DNA of 64,000 nucleotides, taken from NCBI GenBank assembly GCA_027596075.1, contig JADGJC010000115.1:33764-97763 (forward strand), in the 5' to 3' direction. The notes below the pieces were generated by a model. That model was not told the DNA's origin. It worked only from the letters and a program-made list of their open reading frames with translations, and searched no databases. The position numbers and the translations under genes were made by a program. Below are positions 35,038 through 47,500 of the stretch, in pieces (position 1 is the stretch's first letter; each line of letters begins with the position of its first letter). Origin of the DNA: Rhizophlyctis rosea (lineage: Eukaryota > Chytridiomycota > Chytridiomycetes > Rhizophlyctidales > Rhizophlyctidaceae).

Positions 35038-35898
35038 ATGTCACGACGAGTTTTCACCGTTAGCCGCGCAGAGCTTGCGCAGCGCGAGGCTTTATTCAAT
35101 CAGCAGCTCCAAGCACATAAAGTCGGTCCATGCAACCCACCTCCCACGACGACCCTTCCACCCAGCAACCGCTATCATCCATATGCTTCAAATGGGGACC
35201 GGCTTACCTCAACGCGTGTCCGCACACCTTCTCCCACTCGTCCCTCTCGCTCAACCAATGACGTTGCTTACTGGCAACAAATGGCTGAAAGACTCCAGGA
35301 AGAGAACGCTTCTTTACGCGTCGCCGCGCAGCTTCTTTCGAACCCGCAGCATCACCAACCTCCACAACCCAACCCCTCTCCTTCGCCCACTACAACAGGC
35401 ACGACTAATACTGGGCTTGTCAACACATCCGCTCAACAGACGTCGATCGACGTCGCAAACGACACCAACCTCCGTTTGGGAATTGAGATGTCCTTGGCAC
35501 ACGAAGATGAGTCGCGAACACAACGGGGTCATTCCGAAGGCGGCAGAGGAGGTAGTCAGCCTTTGTCAAGGGAGGAAGAGCAGGCCATAGCTTTAGCTAT
35601 TGATAGATCGTTAGGAGTAACATTCCCGTTGGGTGCAGCAGGACCTAGCACCCCGCAAGTCAGTGGGTTTGCGATGGCCACCCCCACGCCTTCAACCAAC
35701 GAGGCCGACCCCAATGAACCTGTGTGCGGCATCTGCTTTGAATCCTTTAGTGACCTTGCACCAAACAACATCTTCCATTGCGGCCAATGCCTCCATCCGT
35801 ACTGTCGTGAGCCGTGTCAACAGGGTTGGGATGCAACTTGTCGGTCTAGGGGTAGAGTAGGGACCTGTCCTGTATGCAGGGGAGATTGGAATGCGTAG
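35038..35898 (+). CDS. RING-finger protein with two ubiquitin-interacting motifs
   Basis: Single-exon gene for 286 residues. The N-terminal half is Pro/Ser/Thr-rich with a short coiled coil (YWQQMAERLQEENASLRVAA). Two UIM-like helices follow: NLRLGIEMSLAHEDE (about residues 145-160) and SREEEQAIALAIDRSLG (about 186-202), both with the acidic-start, Ala/Ile-x3-Ser pattern of UIMs. The C-terminal RING spans about residues 233-284: CGICFESF, then CGQCLHPYCREPC, then CPVCRGDW; the Cys/His ligands are in order. RING proteins bind E2 enzymes as ubiquitin ligases, and UIMs bind ubiquitin chains, so a ligase that recognises ubiquitinated targets is a reasonable inference. The substrate is unknown. 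Confidence 0.8.
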   Translation: MSRRVFTVSRAELAQREALFNQQLQAHKVGPCNPPPTTTLPPSNRYHPYASNGDRLTSTRVRTPSPTRPSRSTNDVAYWQQMAERLQEENASLRVAAQLLSNPQHHQPPQPNPSPSPTTTGTTNTGLVNTSAQQTSIDVANDTNLRLGIEMSLAHEDESRTQRGHSEGGRGGSQPLSREEEQAIALAIDRSLGVTFPLGAAGPSTPQVSGFAMATPTPSTNEADPNEPVCGICFESFSDLAPNNIFHCGQCLHPYCREPCQQGWDATCRSRGRVGTCPVCRGDWNA

Positions 35899-36716
35899 TC
35901 TATTGTAATATATGTTATCAGTCAATCGCAATCAAGCAGCGCCTTGTAGACAGATTGTCATGTCGGCGACTTCTTTGGATTATTGAGTTTCAACATCATG
36001 TGGCCAACATTGGGGAAAAAGATAAGCAACACGCCAGATGGAAGAAGTGTATAGGGGTAGAGTTGGGACGATGAAAAGAATGGGGAAATGCATCCAATTC
36101 AGTGTACCTGCATCCCTACGTTCTCCATCTTGCCGGACTTCGTTGAAGAAGGCACTTCAAATCCCAATGGCCAGTAAAGTGCCTTTTGTTCAGAATTTTC
36201 AAGGTTTTTAAGGATGATGATTTCTTGATTTTAGAGTTCGAAGGGGGTGCAGATAATGCATGGGTGTGCGGAGCCAATGCGTCATGCCTCGAAGTTGCGT
36301 CGGTGTCCATTATAAGTACCAAGTTGAGGGCGTTGAGGGTATTTGTCATTCTAAAAGTATCAGGCTTTCAACTTGATTTTTCGAACGCTGTCCAACTCAA
36401 ACGGTCTTCAACATCCAAGTCACATTACGTATGTGTATGGAAAAGTCGAAAAGGGAACACGCGAGCCAGAAAGCAGAATTTCCCCAAATTTTGATAGCTG
36501 GAGGGCAGATGATTCCTTTGGAGATGGTCAAAAAAAGTTGGAATCACATCATAAATTCCATGAGATTTGGCTCGGGTATAGCCTCTCGAGATGTGGAGTG
36601 GTGTCCAACGAACTTAATGATGTGTCGCCATATAACACAAATGGGTGCCTGATCAGCACAAGTTTGACGTTCCATTGAATGATAGAACAGCTCAGAAAAC
36701 AGAGATATGTTACGTT
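35899..36716. other. Intergenic, AT-rich
   Basis: 3' flank of the RING/UIM gene, then AT-rich DNA. Short ORFs lack support. Confidence 0.45.
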
Positions 36717-37181
36717 CTACGCATTAAATGAAGTCTGGGGACAGTACACGTGAATTGAATTGAAGTTCGAGGAGCCATGCTGAGCAAGCGGAACTACATA
36801 GCACAAGAGGCAATGCACCTGCGACGATTCCCGCTCAAACAGGTGATATGTCCAATCCACTGCGATGAATAGCATATCCTTTTTGCTCCCTTTCGAAACT
36901 TGCGCTACACGAAGTATTTGGCGAAATACAAATGATCTGACGGATATGGGGCGCCGAAAGTAACCTCCTTCTGATGCAATTGCATCTGTGTCCCTCTCTC
37001 CCCGCAGATCCTTGGAACGCTGAACGTTCACGTTGCAAAAAGCAAAAAATGGGACCTGTGCATTACGGACATCCATTGACTGGTCTACCAATGGAAAGGA
37101 ACCAGAGTCGGAGACGACGTTTAGTATAATGTGCCATGCGCGGAGCCAGTAGATTTTCATGCGTCCAAAGCGGAGAGTCAA
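36717..37181 (-). CDS. Weakly supported hypothetical ORF
   Basis: An uninterrupted 154-codon frame with acceptable codon use (HIILNVVSDSGSFPLVDQSM, SVRSFVFRQILRVAQVSKGS). No domain and no clear splice signals. It may be a single exon of a larger gene or chance. Methionine starts are possible at 37159 (MKIYW) and upstream. Confidence 0.22.
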   Translation of the reverse strand: MTLRFGRMKIYWLRAWHIILNVVSDSGSFPLVDQSMDVRNAQVPFFAFCNVNVQRSKDLRGERDTDAIASEGGYFRRPISVRSFVFRQILRVAQVSKGSKKDMLFIAVDWTYHLFERESSQVHCLLCYVVPLAQHGSSNFNSIHVYCPQTSFNA

Positions 37182-40100
37182 ATGACGATGAGTGCAAAGA
37201 TCCAGGTTGAGAGCACACGCAGGTTACAAATCCATCATCAATCAAGCAGAAACCCGGCAAACAACAGGACCAGATAACTTGCCTGCTCTATTCATTTCCA
37301 ACAGTCTTTGAAACATGACGTTGCAGATGACCAGCTTTACAATGACCAGAGTGTAGCGGAGTTCCTGTAAATAAATGGATCAGAGGAAACGGATGGATGC
37401 ATTCACCTTGCAACAACGTAAGGTAAAATGGTAGAACAAAATTATACATACATACGATCATTTGGGATGCTCCACCTGACCTTCACCTGATCTCATGATT
37501 CTGCATTTGCTCGACTTCAGAATCGCTTTCCTTTCGTGAGTAGGGTCCGTTAGCTCAGTGCTATGCAGTTTCCTTGGATATTTGATGAATCCACGAGTAA
37601 ATCCATAGGGTGCGAAAAAAAAAAAAGCCTGAGGTTGGAGCTGGGTGGACGGTGATGAGCAAGCCATTCCAACGATATGTTTCTGCCACACAAACTCTCT
37701 GATTTTCCTGACACCCATAACAGATGACACTTACCACCCAAAGATTCTGCGGATGAGGCCACTTAGAGGGTAACTCGTCATGCCGCCCCCTCATGTAACA
37801 GTGCACAGCTATCCGTCCATTTATCAGCAATTTCATCACAAGTTCCCATCGAGCACTTACGTCACGTCACAGGAGGTTCGGGCGATCAAAGTCTAAGCAT
37901 GATAGTATCAAATTGGTTGTCGAACGGAGATCAATCTATGGAAGACAGGGCATATCCTGTATTGCATATAGCAAAATTGCACAAACTACCCAGATTCGTA
38001 TTCAGTCGGCTTTCTTCAAATTTTTGCCGGACGTGATGTATAATTTCCTGCTGAGAGTCGGTCCGGCACAGTTGAACATGCAAATTAAGTTTGAAGGCAA
38101 AAAAGACGAAGTTGACAGAAATCGGTCACAATTTGATGAGCTCATTGAATGTATCGAGCGTGCCTCATCATTTGATTACACTTCCGAAAACCAAGAGTCC
38201 ACTGCCGGCACCTCCCCTTCACTTACTCGCTCAAAGGATATCCCTTGCAACCGTGCAACAGCGTGAGCAAAAATCAACGCAACTCGGGAACAGAACTATT
38301 GCTAATATCCCTTGAATTCGATTTGCCATATGTCATTTTCGCCACTACATGCATAGAAACGGTTGCCAAGTTCCAAGATTGCGAACGGGCGGGATTTTGC
38401 AATCCCAATACCTCATTACACCCCATGGTGGCACAAAAAACACATGCCTAACTTCTAAGCCGTGCGAATAGCGCATACCGAGGCTTTTGACGGTCGCTGA
38501 TGAGTTTATGTGTCCGCAAAAGTCATGACTACAACCAGTCGGGTACGGCCCGGAGTGGTTCAATGTGACAAGGAACAAACGAATTATCATGCTTGGCACC
38601 GTGAAGGAGCAGGAATATTGAATGGTTTTGACCTACGATCATCAAATGGTACAATTGGTGAATGTGATTTGAACGCAAATCATGAGAACGAGATTTTCCA
38701 GAGAGACTTCGCGGGGGTTGGGACACGTAAATATAATCATCGTACGCACCATGAATCCTCAATCCAAAAAAAGAGAACAATCGTGCCGGCGTACGGAATC
38801 CGCTCCATCAGCTGGTGACAATGGTTGCCGGAGTGATATAGTTCGTCAATACGCATTCTGGTTAGTTGATGTCGTCTACGTTCAATCAAGCAGCATCGGA
38901 ACCAGCTAACTCCAGTGTTGTATGTACATTGACCGAAGACGAGAGTTGCAAGTGTTATTGTTGCAAACACGTGAGATGGGCCACGATGAAGACGCCAGCA
39001 TGGTGAACAGGTATCGAATTCAACGGGATGTTTTTTAGCCTCCACCAGGAGAGATGGAACAGGAAAAATGAAGTTATGCATCCGCTTTATCTGAAAGACC
39101 CCCAACCGCACCATTTGAAGCTGAGAGTTCGACAAACCCAACGTGAGATCCTTTCAAAATTCTATACTGTTTACCGAAATTTCCCCTTGGCGGTAATACT
39201 CCAGTATGTATTTCGAACCCGGCTGGTCGTATCTTAGGACCATGAGATGTTCGGAATGCGCAACCTTCCCGGAAAAGGCGTCAAAGGCTGCTGCTATTGA
39301 TCACGTCGTGCCCAGATGTAAACCAACCAAATGGCACTTCGATAGTCTGATATATACAATCAAAAAGCGAAACAGTTCAACAATCATGTGCTGCCACCCA
39401 GAACCTCAACACACCCATTTCAATACTGCAGAGATGACAAGCCTCCGATTCACCACATCTTTCTGACTTGTCTTGGAGATTCGTGGGTTAGCGTTGAAGT
39501 CGCCGTCTTTCTTTTTCACGCGGCGAAAAAGGGTACATCAGCGACGATCGAGGCCATGCAGGGTTGTGAGGAACTCAGCCGCAGTAGGGGATGCCGATAG
39601 CAACATCATCCTCCATTATCTACGTCCCAGACGGCCGAGACTAATATGAACCAATCTTCCCCGGCCTACGACATTTCCCTTCCGGCGATGGTCGAAAAAT
39701 GATGCGTACTCAATCAGATTGAAAAATGCTTACAGGCAGCACAGTTATGGCGCTTGCTAATACATGCAACCTACGGGTATGTCAGGGTGGTTCCCTCAGA
39801 TCTTTCAAAGTAAGAAAATCCAAACGCCAAAGAGCGTTTTGATCGAAAGGTCTTTCAGGCCAATCACCTATTCATCATCAAACATAAGCATTGCCCACAT
39901 GCAGGATAAAGCATTCACTCAATGAGACGCCCAAAGTCAACGGCGTTTCATCAAGAAGATGGCGCATCAGTGTCATCAGGGTGGAGTTGGAGGAAGGTCG
40001 TACTCGATATGGATTTAGTACTCACTTCTTTCGAAAAATCTTAGATTTGGAGTAGTAGTCAATCTGGATTCAGCACCCACGTTCTTCGCAAAACGCAAAA

Positions 40101-40327
40101 AATCAAAACAAAAGCACCTGCGCGAAACGGAAATTGCAGGTCAGGTGCCAGGAACGCCAATCTGCTACTTAACCGTCCCACCACCCATCATTCAGAGCGC
40201 GGGTTGATATGGAGATTGGTATCTTAATAACATTTTCAAACTCCACTACCATCCAATATCACCTCAACTCCAGGATAAAAATGAAGGCCCGCACAAGAGA
40301 AGCTACGAGTGATGCACATCGCAGACA
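37182..40327. other. Gene-poor stretch, about 3.1 kb
   Basis: Many short ORFs on both strands, none with domain content. The longest (37913-38266, +, KFLPDVMYNFLLRVGPAQLN) could be an exon but is unsupported. No transposon ORF or terminal repeats were recognised. Confidence 0.4.
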
Positions 40328-41242
40328 ATGACTGACCATGAAGTAGCGCAATCAGTGCTGATTGCCTTACAGTTGCCGAATGAAGAACTTCTGCAAATTC
40401 CAAGTAAGAGCTCTGAAACACAAAAGCGAATCAGCATCTTCACCGGGACAAAAAGGTCGAAATGTTCCAAAGTGGTTCTCAAGGGTTTGAGGGTCATAAC
40501 CGATATTTTGAACGGTCAAAGTCCGTAAGGCCATACAAATGCATCTTTGATACACTTTGGTATGACAAGGCGTTTTCTTTTCTTTTCGTTCTTCCTCCTT
40601 GCAGGGACCGCTACTATCAGAGTAGTAATTGATACGGGCCAATTCCCGACGGGCAAACTTGAATGTTCGACGCACCAAGAAAGCACCAGTATCAGCTTCG
40701 AAAACTTTGTTTCGGGAACGACCAAAGATGCCAATCGCACGGGCGCGGGCGGAAAAAAGGATCCAAAGCTACGACCAATTCGGCAAGGAGGTAGTACTAC
40801 GCGATACCGACCTGGAAATGTAAGTGTTAAGAAGCACCTCATGGCTCCCATCCCATCGTCAATAACTCAATATTTCTCCAAACGCCGTTGGGGTGGATGC
40901 ATATGCATCTACGCAATCATCTCACCTAAGCATGCCCGAGAACCAGAAAAAGAATGTACTGTAACTTCGTCCACTAGTCATTGCTGACCTCATGAGGTTA
41001 TCAATACCGACTTGCATGGACGATTGAATCAGAACATACCCGCGATGTCCTGCTCATATGACTTTGACGAATTCACGAACTTTTTACCGGTGTTAGGGTT
41101 AATTGAATGCGAATGGATCCCCCAACATATGGGAATGGTTACTGACATTCGATGTGGGTGGCAGCATTGTGAAGATTGGCTCAGCTCAATTCGAAGTTCT
41201 TTTTTTTTCTTTCGGCAACCGTTTCGAGAAGTGATAATGTAG
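40328..41242 (+). CDS. Possible gene with several exon-like ORFs, unresolved
   Basis: Open, coding-like stretches overlap in different frames: MTDHEVAQSVLIALQLPNEE (40328 on); MFQSGSQGFEGHNRYFERSK continuing to about 40636; and a stretch starting with a signal-peptide-like MTRRFLFFSFFLLAGTA at about 40562 that runs to a GTAAGT donor at about 40820. A further ORF (41012-41242, DFDEFTNFLPVLGLIECEWI) lies downstream. Splice signals are present but more than one model fits. No domain is recognised. Could be a fast-evolving gene or a relic. Confidence 0.25.
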
Positions 41243-43596
41243 TTTTTTTTTTGCTGACTGCTGCTGAGGGATCAAAAAAAGGTAGTTCAACGGGCGCACA
41301 CGCCTAGCTTTTGGTCGGGGAGGAGTATTTCAACCCTGATTGTAACTGCTGCCATTAACTGGGAGCTGTGAAGTTGATGCCCGTCAACTCACTTTGACGG
41401 TCCAGCGAGCAACTGCCAAGTCTAGAAATTGATGTGAGTCCACGCCAGACACGTTCTTTGTCTTCATGGTTGACGAAAATCGGCTATGCTTCGCACTTAA
41501 GTCATCATCAATCGCCGATAACTTGGTGGGGAAAAAATGATGACGCGGATAGTCGAGCAGAACATGAATAGGACATCAAATAACCAATGTCCGCCGAAGT
41601 CGATACGATTTTACCGCTTGGGGTGTCATTCCGATTTGCCAATGCTAACAGGTGGAAATGCCTCGACATGGAATAGTTATTGGTTTCTGACTCTGAAATG
41701 AACTGAGTACCTGTTATGAACTTTATGATTTCAAACCCACTAATTTAACGAGTTCACAGCGATAACACCTTCGACAGGCACAGCCGAAACTCTTACAATC
41801 AGTGTACTCACATTCCTTTCTCTTCCATCTCGCCGCATCATCAAAGAAACTCCAAACCAAACCCCTCATAACAACTCATGCCCGGCGACATGCATCTCTT
41901 TCATTGAGCCAAGCGAAGGAAAAATGATATGCAGTTGAATACAGGGGCGAAATGCGGATCATCCCAAAGACACGACATCATCGGATGACGCTGGCGCGAG
42001 CAGTCGTGCTTGCTCCATTGGCATCCAATCATGCAGCTTCTCCAGATGAACACAAAGGCTTCTTGCGCTTCCTGCGCTCACGACCAGTTCGCGCGCCCAA
42101 ACAAATGGCGCTACCTGTCATGGAGAGGCAGGCCTCGAACATGTAAAACCGGCAGTGTCCACCACAGAAATCTGTCTTCCATTCAATCACAGGTGAAAAA
42201 GAAAAACAGATCCGCAGACTGCGAAGAATCCTTCCCGAGTTTGACCTCCCACCAAATCTGCTCCGAAACTTTGAAACGTTGTCTGGGTATAATCACTCAA
42301 GCCCCGCACCGAGGTTCCATCCAACTCGCTCAGCGCTGTTGGGTAAAAAGGAAGTGTCGAATCCCACCTCATGAACCGGCTCTGGCATAACTTTTCATTA
42401 TGCCGTGCGTTTATGAGAGGTATGTCGCCAATGGCACTGATGACCACCATCCCTCTATTGCGGCAAGGTACTCACCATCCTGTGAGCATCCCCTTGCAAA
42501 TTTTGCAATGCAACAAAGAGGGGTCCTACCTTCAGAAAGAGCTCATTGCTTCTCCACCACGTGCAAGGTTTAAAAAAACAGATCACGATATCAGATGGGC
42601 GCATATGGCTGCACAGTACTATGTCCATACCAGTTTTGGCTCCGCACGTAAAGAACGTTGACCATGCACGCCGATGACATGCAAAGGGGCATACAGAATT
42701 GGTCGTCTCGTTCCAGCTCCATGTTGGCACAACGGACATGGAATGTCACGATTATTTTTCCAGTCGGTGGTGACTTGGTGCTGCCAAAATGGAGGAAAAG
42801 AGAAAGGAGTTACGAGTCATGAAGAAAACAACGTTTCTCAACAAACGGATTGAAAGAAACCTCACTTTGCGAATATCAGATGCAATTAGGGGTTGTGACA
42901 TTGCATGGAAATGGCCAGCACGCGTTGCATCAAGTTCCGATTTGTTCATTGTGGTCACAGCGAGATGAACTACGTGAGAAGCTCATAAGACATCAACTAT
43001 TGGGAATGTTGCCAGGTCAGCAGCTCCTATTCCTGCTCTGTGCCATTTGCGTATGAGCAGTCTCCTTTTTTGGTCTTTTGCCCGTTTTGCACTGAGCGAG
43101 ATGATTGGGCATTATAGAAAGAATGACACCATCTTCTAGAACAACTTCTCTACCTGCTGCAACTCTCTCTGACTCCGGCAGATGGTCGGAGCGCTCATGA
43201 GTCTAAAAGCTTAAGGAAATGAGAAATAGGAAAAAGTCACCTGCTCCATCGGCACTTGCATTGACTACAGGGAAGGGGGGATCCTCTGAGACAAAACTGC
43301 CGTAGTAAATGGGGGTTGGACATATCTCAGGAATCTGATGGGCTCAGATTGAGATGACTTACTCGACTAAGACGCAGATAAAGGGCAATGGTATGGCCAT
43401 GTGGATGCAGTCGGGCCTTGATCAGGTCTTAAACAAAGAAAGACCGGGGATCACGTCCTACTCTATCCTACTCTATCCTCAATCCATCATCGATAGTCCT
43501 TCTGGAAATATGTTATGGTCTACACCTATGTTTCTGCCATAGGTTTTTCTCTCCGTGACAATCATTTGCAGTTCGCAAGAAGTTACGCAGTCATCA
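41243..43596. other. Gene-poor stretch, about 2.4 kb
   Basis: Poly-T tracts near 41200-41255; otherwise unremarkable. An ORF around 42010-42390 (+) has a CxxC and a WRGRPR stretch but no other support. Confidence 0.4.
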
Positions 43597-44004
43597 TCAT
43601 TTTTGTATGTTCGTGAGATTGGTGAGGAGATGATGAAACCGCCGGTGGGAGTTCCTTGGGTGCTCCAATTTTTCCAAACTGCTTGCAACTCGGGCACAAA
43701 ACTCCTTGACGCGAGCCAGAGTCCCTTCGACATCATTCCCAAACTTTTGAAACTGATTACTCGCATTACCCCTCGAGCGGATGCTTGAAAGCAGGGAAGC
43801 AATGTCTGCCCTCTCCTGGTTGAAAGCCGAGACATCGATTTGCTTTTGGCAGTGGTGCTGCGTGTCAGTCGTGTGCTGCGCTTTTCCAGGCCAAATTGAT
43901 TTTTGTCGGTGATGAACGCGTGGCGCAGGGATGTCCGATTTGCATTTGAACTCCCAAATGCATTCCAGTTGGATTGGAATGCCAATGCAAAGCCCCCCCA
44001 GCAA
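43597..44004 (-). CDS. Weakly supported helical ORF
   Basis: A 135-codon frame whose C-terminal two thirds look like a helical bundle or coiled coil (ADIASLLSSIRSRGNASNQF, FGNDVEGTLARVKEFCARVA, SSLEKLEHPRNSHRRF). The other minus-strand frame is also open over 221 codons, but its composition looks less protein-like. No domain or splice evidence. Hypothetical. Confidence 0.28.
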   Translation of the reverse strand: MLGGLCIGIPIQLECIWEFKCKSDIPAPRVHHRQKSIWPGKAQHTTDTQHHCQKQIDVSAFNQERADIASLLSSIRSRGNASNQFQKFGNDVEGTLARVKEFCARVASSLEKLEHPRNSHRRFHHLLTNLTNIQK

Positions 44005-44342
44005 CCGGCTTGGGCTTCACGACAGCTCATGTTGACCGGGTCACCACGGGGGGGTACGGGGCATGGGTGACGCCAGTAATATGTGATACTATCCGGCTCG
44101 AATGTGACACGAATGAGTATGCTCCGATCCCCACACACACCCATGCCCCCACCGATTTTTATATAAGGGACGCGTGTCCTGTCCCCCTCAGCCTCAACTC
44201 ATTCGGGGTTCCCATCAGCCATTGCATCACACAAATCATATTTCATTCCCACACAAGGACCCTGACACACACACACACACTGTGGATCCAACCATTTATA
44301 ACCGAGGTAAGGCACTGTCGTTTGTTTATATTCATCGGGCCC

Positions 44343-44378
44343 TGGTGGCATGGTGGCATGGTGGCATGGTGGCATGGT
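44343..44378. repeat. Minisatellite, TGGTGGCA x4
   Basis: Four perfect tandem copies of the 8-mer TGGTGGCA plus a partial copy, in the MOT1 upstream region. A CA run lies 60 bases before it. Confidence 0.75.
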
Positions 44379-44463
44379 GCTCGTACCGCCATCACATCAC
44401 GGATATATACTGACGATGATGCATATCACATGCAGGGGGGAGGCACTATCACCCAATTTCAAA

Positions 44464-44470
44464 TATAAAA
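44464..44470 (+). promoter_or_regulatory. TATA box of MOT1 gene
   Basis: TATAAAA about 75 bases upstream of the ATG at 44545. Confidence 0.4.
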
Positions 44471-44544
44471 CCCTTCGTGTCTCGCCCCGTGCGAGTACCT
44501 CACCTGATCGAGGCACCCATTACCAATCAACATACCCGCCCATC

Positions 44545-47500
44545 ATGGCAACAAGGTTTGTAACTACGTTACCCCAAAAAAAGCATCATACCATATCCTC
44601 ATCAATTGCTTCTTAACTCCCTTGCATATCGTCAACCATCATCTAACCCACTTTATCCATTCACACTCACAGACTAGACCGTTTAGTCCTCCTCCTCGAC
44701 ACAGGCTCAACTCCCGCAGTTAGAACAACCGCCGCCAAACAACTCGGTGACATACAAAGACAACATCCTGATGATCTATATCATCTACTCGCGAGGGTAC
44801 TAGTACATCTAAGATCGAAATCTTGGGAAACCCGCGCTGCCGCTGGTCAGGCTATTGAGGCGATTGCCAAGAATGTGCCCCAGTGGGATCCCCCTCCGGC
44901 TCAATCACTGCCTGCTGATGCTGTCATTGATGGGAATGGTAATGGGGTGGATGATGGTGAGTTTTGGTGATGTGGGCGAGCGGAGAGGAGGGGTGTGAGC
45001 GAAGCGAACGGATTGCCAGCGAAGCTGCCTGATAGCGCGGAGCGCTGTTTATTGACTGGCAGTGAAGCTGCCATGCAGCGCGCTGCGCTGATTACTGGAT
45101 TAGGGTTGGCAGCGGAGCTGCCAGATATCCAACGCGGAGGGTCATTAGCGATCGATATCACACCTCATCTCACTTCCATATTAATCCACACCCACCAAAC
45201 TACCAGACGGCCTCTACGCCTTCGCCAACTTCGACATCGAAAACGTCGTGAAGAACGGCGCACCCCTTCTCGCTAGTGCCGGAAAAGAGTTTGACCTGGA
45301 GTTTGGAACTGGTGATGATGCGGATTTGGATCCAAAGGAACGCATAGCGAGAGCAAAGAAGATGTTGAAGAAGCAGTTGGGGTTGGCGGATTTTATGGAT
45401 GGTGAGCTTTCCCGTTTTTGGTGGGGCGAAAGAAGGACTGTAGGATGGGTAGGAGGATGGGATTGGGTAGGGTTGGATTGAGTTGCGGTTGGCCCGAGAC
45501 TTACATCAACTCTCAACAGTCGACTTCTTCGAGGAATCTGACGTGACATCACATCACGCGACAGCTTCAACAGCTTCACATTCTCAGCAACAGCAGGACG
45601 CGCAACAGGTGATGCGGACCAGCGTCAAGACGCAGCCAGTGTATGTATTGGTATGATTTCCTGGTTACTGGCTCAATCAAAGAGAACTTATGCATTTTGC
45701 CACAGTAAGGAAGAACCGACCTCTGAAGTATCTATGGAAGGGCTGAGCGCGCGGGAACGGAATGTGTTGAAACGAAAGGCACGAATGATGGGGAAGGAGA
45801 AGGCAAAGGAAAAGTATGTTGGAAGAATTTCTTCACAATCGCCTCGCTTTATCATTATAAAAACAGTGTACTAAATCGTCAATCACCACCAGAGTCCGCG
45901 TCGTAGACATCTCCTCCTCCTCCGCCCTCAAAAAGCGCAAATCCGTCTACGAGCAAGACACCTCAACCACCACACCACCCAAACCCGTCCCAACCCCCAT
46001 CAAAGTCGAACAAATATCCTCAAGCCCCACCACCACCTCCTCCTCACCCATCAAAGAAGAAAAAGAAAAACTCATCGTCGACCCCTCAAAAGAAAAAGAA
46101 GACCCCCTCAAAGCGACCCTAACCTTCAGCTCCGGCGACGAATGGCCCTTCGAAGGTCTCTGCGAACAACTTTGTCTAGACCTCTTCCACCCGCAATGGG
46201 AAATCCGACATGGTGCCGCTATTGGGTTAAGGGAAGTTATTAAAGTCCACGGTTCAGGCGCTGGTAAAATCGTCGGCGTCAGTGTCTCGGAAAACGCAAA
46301 ACGCCACTCCCAATGGCTCGAAGATGTTGGAATCCACTTCCTCTGTGTTCTCGCTCTCGACCGTTTTGCGGATTTCCTAGGCGACCAGGCTGTGATTCCG
46401 GTGCGGGAAACAGTCGCGCAGGGCTTGGGCGTACTTGTTAAGTGGTGTTCTGGGGAACTTGCGGTGCGGATATTGGAGGAAGGGGTGTTGAAGTTGGTTG
46501 AGGGTGGGGAGAATGTTGCAAAGGGTGGGGAGAAGGGGAGGTGGGAGGTTCGGCATGGTGCGCTTGTTGGGTTGAAGTATTGGATGGCGGTTAGGAAGGA
46601 TTTGGTTGGAGTTGTTATGGTTCCGGGTGGGGGGGAGGGGGAGACGAGGGTTTTTAGGGCTGTTATCAATGGGTGAGTTTTTGGAAGGTGCTTCCCATTG
46701 CCGTGTATAGGAAGTAGGTCATGCCTAACTCCTATTCCTTGCCTTCAGCTTGAAAGACACAGACGACGACGTCCGATCCGTCACCTCCACAACCCTCCTC
46801 CCAATCTCCAACCAACTAGTGGACCTCCTCCCCATCCAAACAATCTTCCACTCCATCATCGAAACCCTCTGGGACTGCCTAACAGACCTAGACGACCTAA
46901 CAGCCGCGACCTCCTCCGTCATGGACCTCCTCTCCCAACTCAGCATGAACCCGCGCGTCGCCGCCGTCATGCGTACCGAATCCCTCACGACCCGCTCGCT
47001 AGATAAACTCGTGCCGCGGCTATACCCCTTTTTCCGGCACGCTATACCTGCGGTGCGCGTAGCGGTTATCAAAACTCTTGGAACGCTCGTTGCGGTGGAT
47101 TTGGACTCTGCGGCGGCGACGACGGCGGGGACGTGGATTACTGTTGATCTTCTTAGCCTTCTATTTCAAAACTTCCTTCTTGAGGAACGGTCCGATATCG
47201 TTAATGCTACATTGGAAGTATGGACCTCCGTCCTCACCCTCCTCGAAAAACGGGAACAAACCACACTAGGAACGTACAAATCCCTCATCATCTCCTCCCC
47301 AACACCCACCATACCCCCAGCCCTCGCAACCTGGATGGGACTAGTAATGACGCCCATGGGCCACATGATCGATCTCAAACTCTTCCACCACTACACGTCC
47401 GTTAGTTCCTTGCAAACGGGGAAGAAATCCATCCAGCGCGCTGCATTAGGTGAAGGTCTCAACGTCTCTCCACACGATAAAGCCATGGCGACGCAGGATC

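Larger units (their letters stand above)
44005..44544. other. Upstream region of MOT1
   Basis: Contains TATATAAG at about 44159-44166, a CA dinucleotide run at 44264-44280, an 8-base tandem repeat at 44343-44378 and TATAAAA at 44464-44470, about 75-80 bases before the MOT1 start. Confidence 0.5.

Noticed and set aside
43479..44144. Minus-strand ORF of 221 codons
   Set aside because: Overlaps another open frame with more protein-like composition; no motif supports it. Kept only the alternative frame as a weak feature.
45947..46669. Minus-strand ORF of 240 codons
   Set aside because: Antisense of a MOT1 exon that has clear HEAT-repeat conservation.
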